Part shown: positions 5,025-5,439 of the stretch, piece by piece
How positions within the stretch are numbered: the stretch's first letter is position 1
Layout: each line of letters opens with the position of its first letter
Source of the DNA: Nitrospiraceae bacterium
GTDB lineage: Bacteria > Nitrospirota > Nitrospiria > Nitrospirales > UBA8639
Direction: 5' to 3'
Assembly (NCBI GenBank): GCA_003523945.1
Contig: DOFS01000402.1
Location: 1-5,439 of the forward strand
Length of the DNA stretch: 5,439 nucleotides
The notes under the pieces: model-generated
Seen by the model: only the letters and a program-made list of their open reading frames with translations
What the model was told of the DNA's origin: nothing
Databases searched by the model: none
Translations under genes and position numbers: made by a program

Positions 5025-5439
5025 CTAGGGAACCTTGGCGCGACCGATGGTGTTGGCATCCGTGCCGAACCAAATGGTTTTGGTTGGTTGATGATAGACC
5101 ATATGTCGAACGCTTCCGCCGCCGCTGGGGATATCGGTCAGACTCATGAACGTTTGAGTTCGTGTATCAAATCCGACGAGGCGATTGGGGTGGGCACCGG
5201 TTTCCACGAACCACACCCGGTCCTGGTCATCGACGGTCATCCCGTAAGGTTTGGCATCGGCTTCTCCCGGCGCCAACCATTCCTGAATGTCGCCTGTTTT
5301 GGCGTTGTAGGATCCAAGATACCCTTCGGCATAATCCACATACCATATGACGCCGTCCGAGGTGACTCCCAATCGTCTTGGTCGCGTTTCATTCCGTGAG
5401 AGCGGAATTTCTCGAACGGTCTTTGTCGCCTGATCTACC
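5025..5439 (-). CDS. Vgb (virginiamycin B lyase)-like beta-propeller protein, C-terminal part, truncated by the window edge
   Basis: The frame is open from the right window edge to TAG at 5027-5025, giving the last 137 residues. The true start lies outside. Repeated blades are visible: RRLGVTSDGVIWYVDYAEGY then LGSYNAKTGDIQEW (about 21-55), PYGMTVDDQDRVWFVETG then NRLVGFDTRTQTF (about 64-96), and RHMVYHQPTKTIWFGTD then NTIGRAKVP to the end. Each blade has the x-DG/Q-x-(I/V)-W-(F/Y)-V/G pattern of the Vgb/streptogramin lyase seven-bladed propeller. True Vgb enzymes linearise B-type streptogramins. Many environmental relatives share the fold without shown lyase activity, and this fragment cannot settle which it is. 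It uses GC-rich codons like the TPR gene. A TTG at 5372 should not be taken as the start, because the upstream sequence VDQATKTVREIPLSRNETRP continues the same kind of protein. Confidence 0.85.
   Translation of the reverse strand, partial: VDQATKTVREIPLSRNETRPRRLGVTSDGVIWYVDYAEGYLGSYNAKTGDIQEWLAPGEADAKPYGMTVDDQDRVWFVETGAHPNRLVGFDTRTQTFMSLTDIPSGGGSVRHMVYHQPTKTIWFGTDANTIGRAKVP

Noticed and set aside
5088..5399. Plus-strand open frames opposite the Vgb-like gene
   Set aside because: The minus strand encodes clear propeller blades, and the plus-strand translation shows nothing recognisable.
1..5439. CRISPR array, tRNA or rRNA gene, complete transposase gene
   Set aside because: No regularly spaced short direct repeats, no recognisable tRNA or rRNA segment, and no frame resembling a transposase or integrase were seen.

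Overview
The window comes from a bacterial chromosome, probably a Gram-negative environmental lineage. The taxonomic guess is Nitrospira-like (Nitrospirota). It rests on recalled similarity of the Vgb-type and TPR proteins and of the 186-bp interspersed repeat, and no search was run, so treat it as tentative. All five protein-coding loci are on the minus strand: two are cut by the window ends, two are complete, and one looks broken.

Layout from left to right: (1) 1-230 is the N-terminal part of a lipoprotein of the LEA type 2 (LEA14/WHy) family. (2) 231-913 has no convincing gene but holds a 186-bp structured repeat (474-659). (3) 914-2011 encodes a 365-aa protein with a beta-rich N-terminal region and a C-terminal FRG domain; it looks clearly more AT-rich than its neighbours. 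(4) 2012-2810 has no gene and is an island of repeats: a degenerate hairpin-bearing repeat (2226-2335), a short perfect hairpin (2389-2410), a second, inverted copy of the 186-bp repeat (2431-2616), and another copy of the degenerate repeat (2758-2821) that runs over the stop codon of the next gene. (5) 2811-4517 encodes a 568-aa exported TPR protein with a striking histidine cluster. (6) 4660-5003 is a compact cassette: a short GIY-YIG nuclease-like gene between two imperfect 27-bp inverted repeats. One arm carries the probable ribosome binding site and the other carries the stop codon. The gene has an in-frame TAA where the GIY-motif tyrosine should be. (7) 5025-5439 is the C-terminal part of a Vgb (streptogramin lyase)-like beta-propeller.

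The genes do not form an obvious pathway. The lipoprotein, TPR protein and Vgb-like protein look like ordinary background genes. The accessory material is the FRG gene, bracketed by inverted copies of the 186-bp element, and the GIY-YIG repeat cassette placed just behind the Vgb-like gene. The strongest signals are therefore the repeat architectures. No complete multi-gene defence or biosynthetic system is visible.
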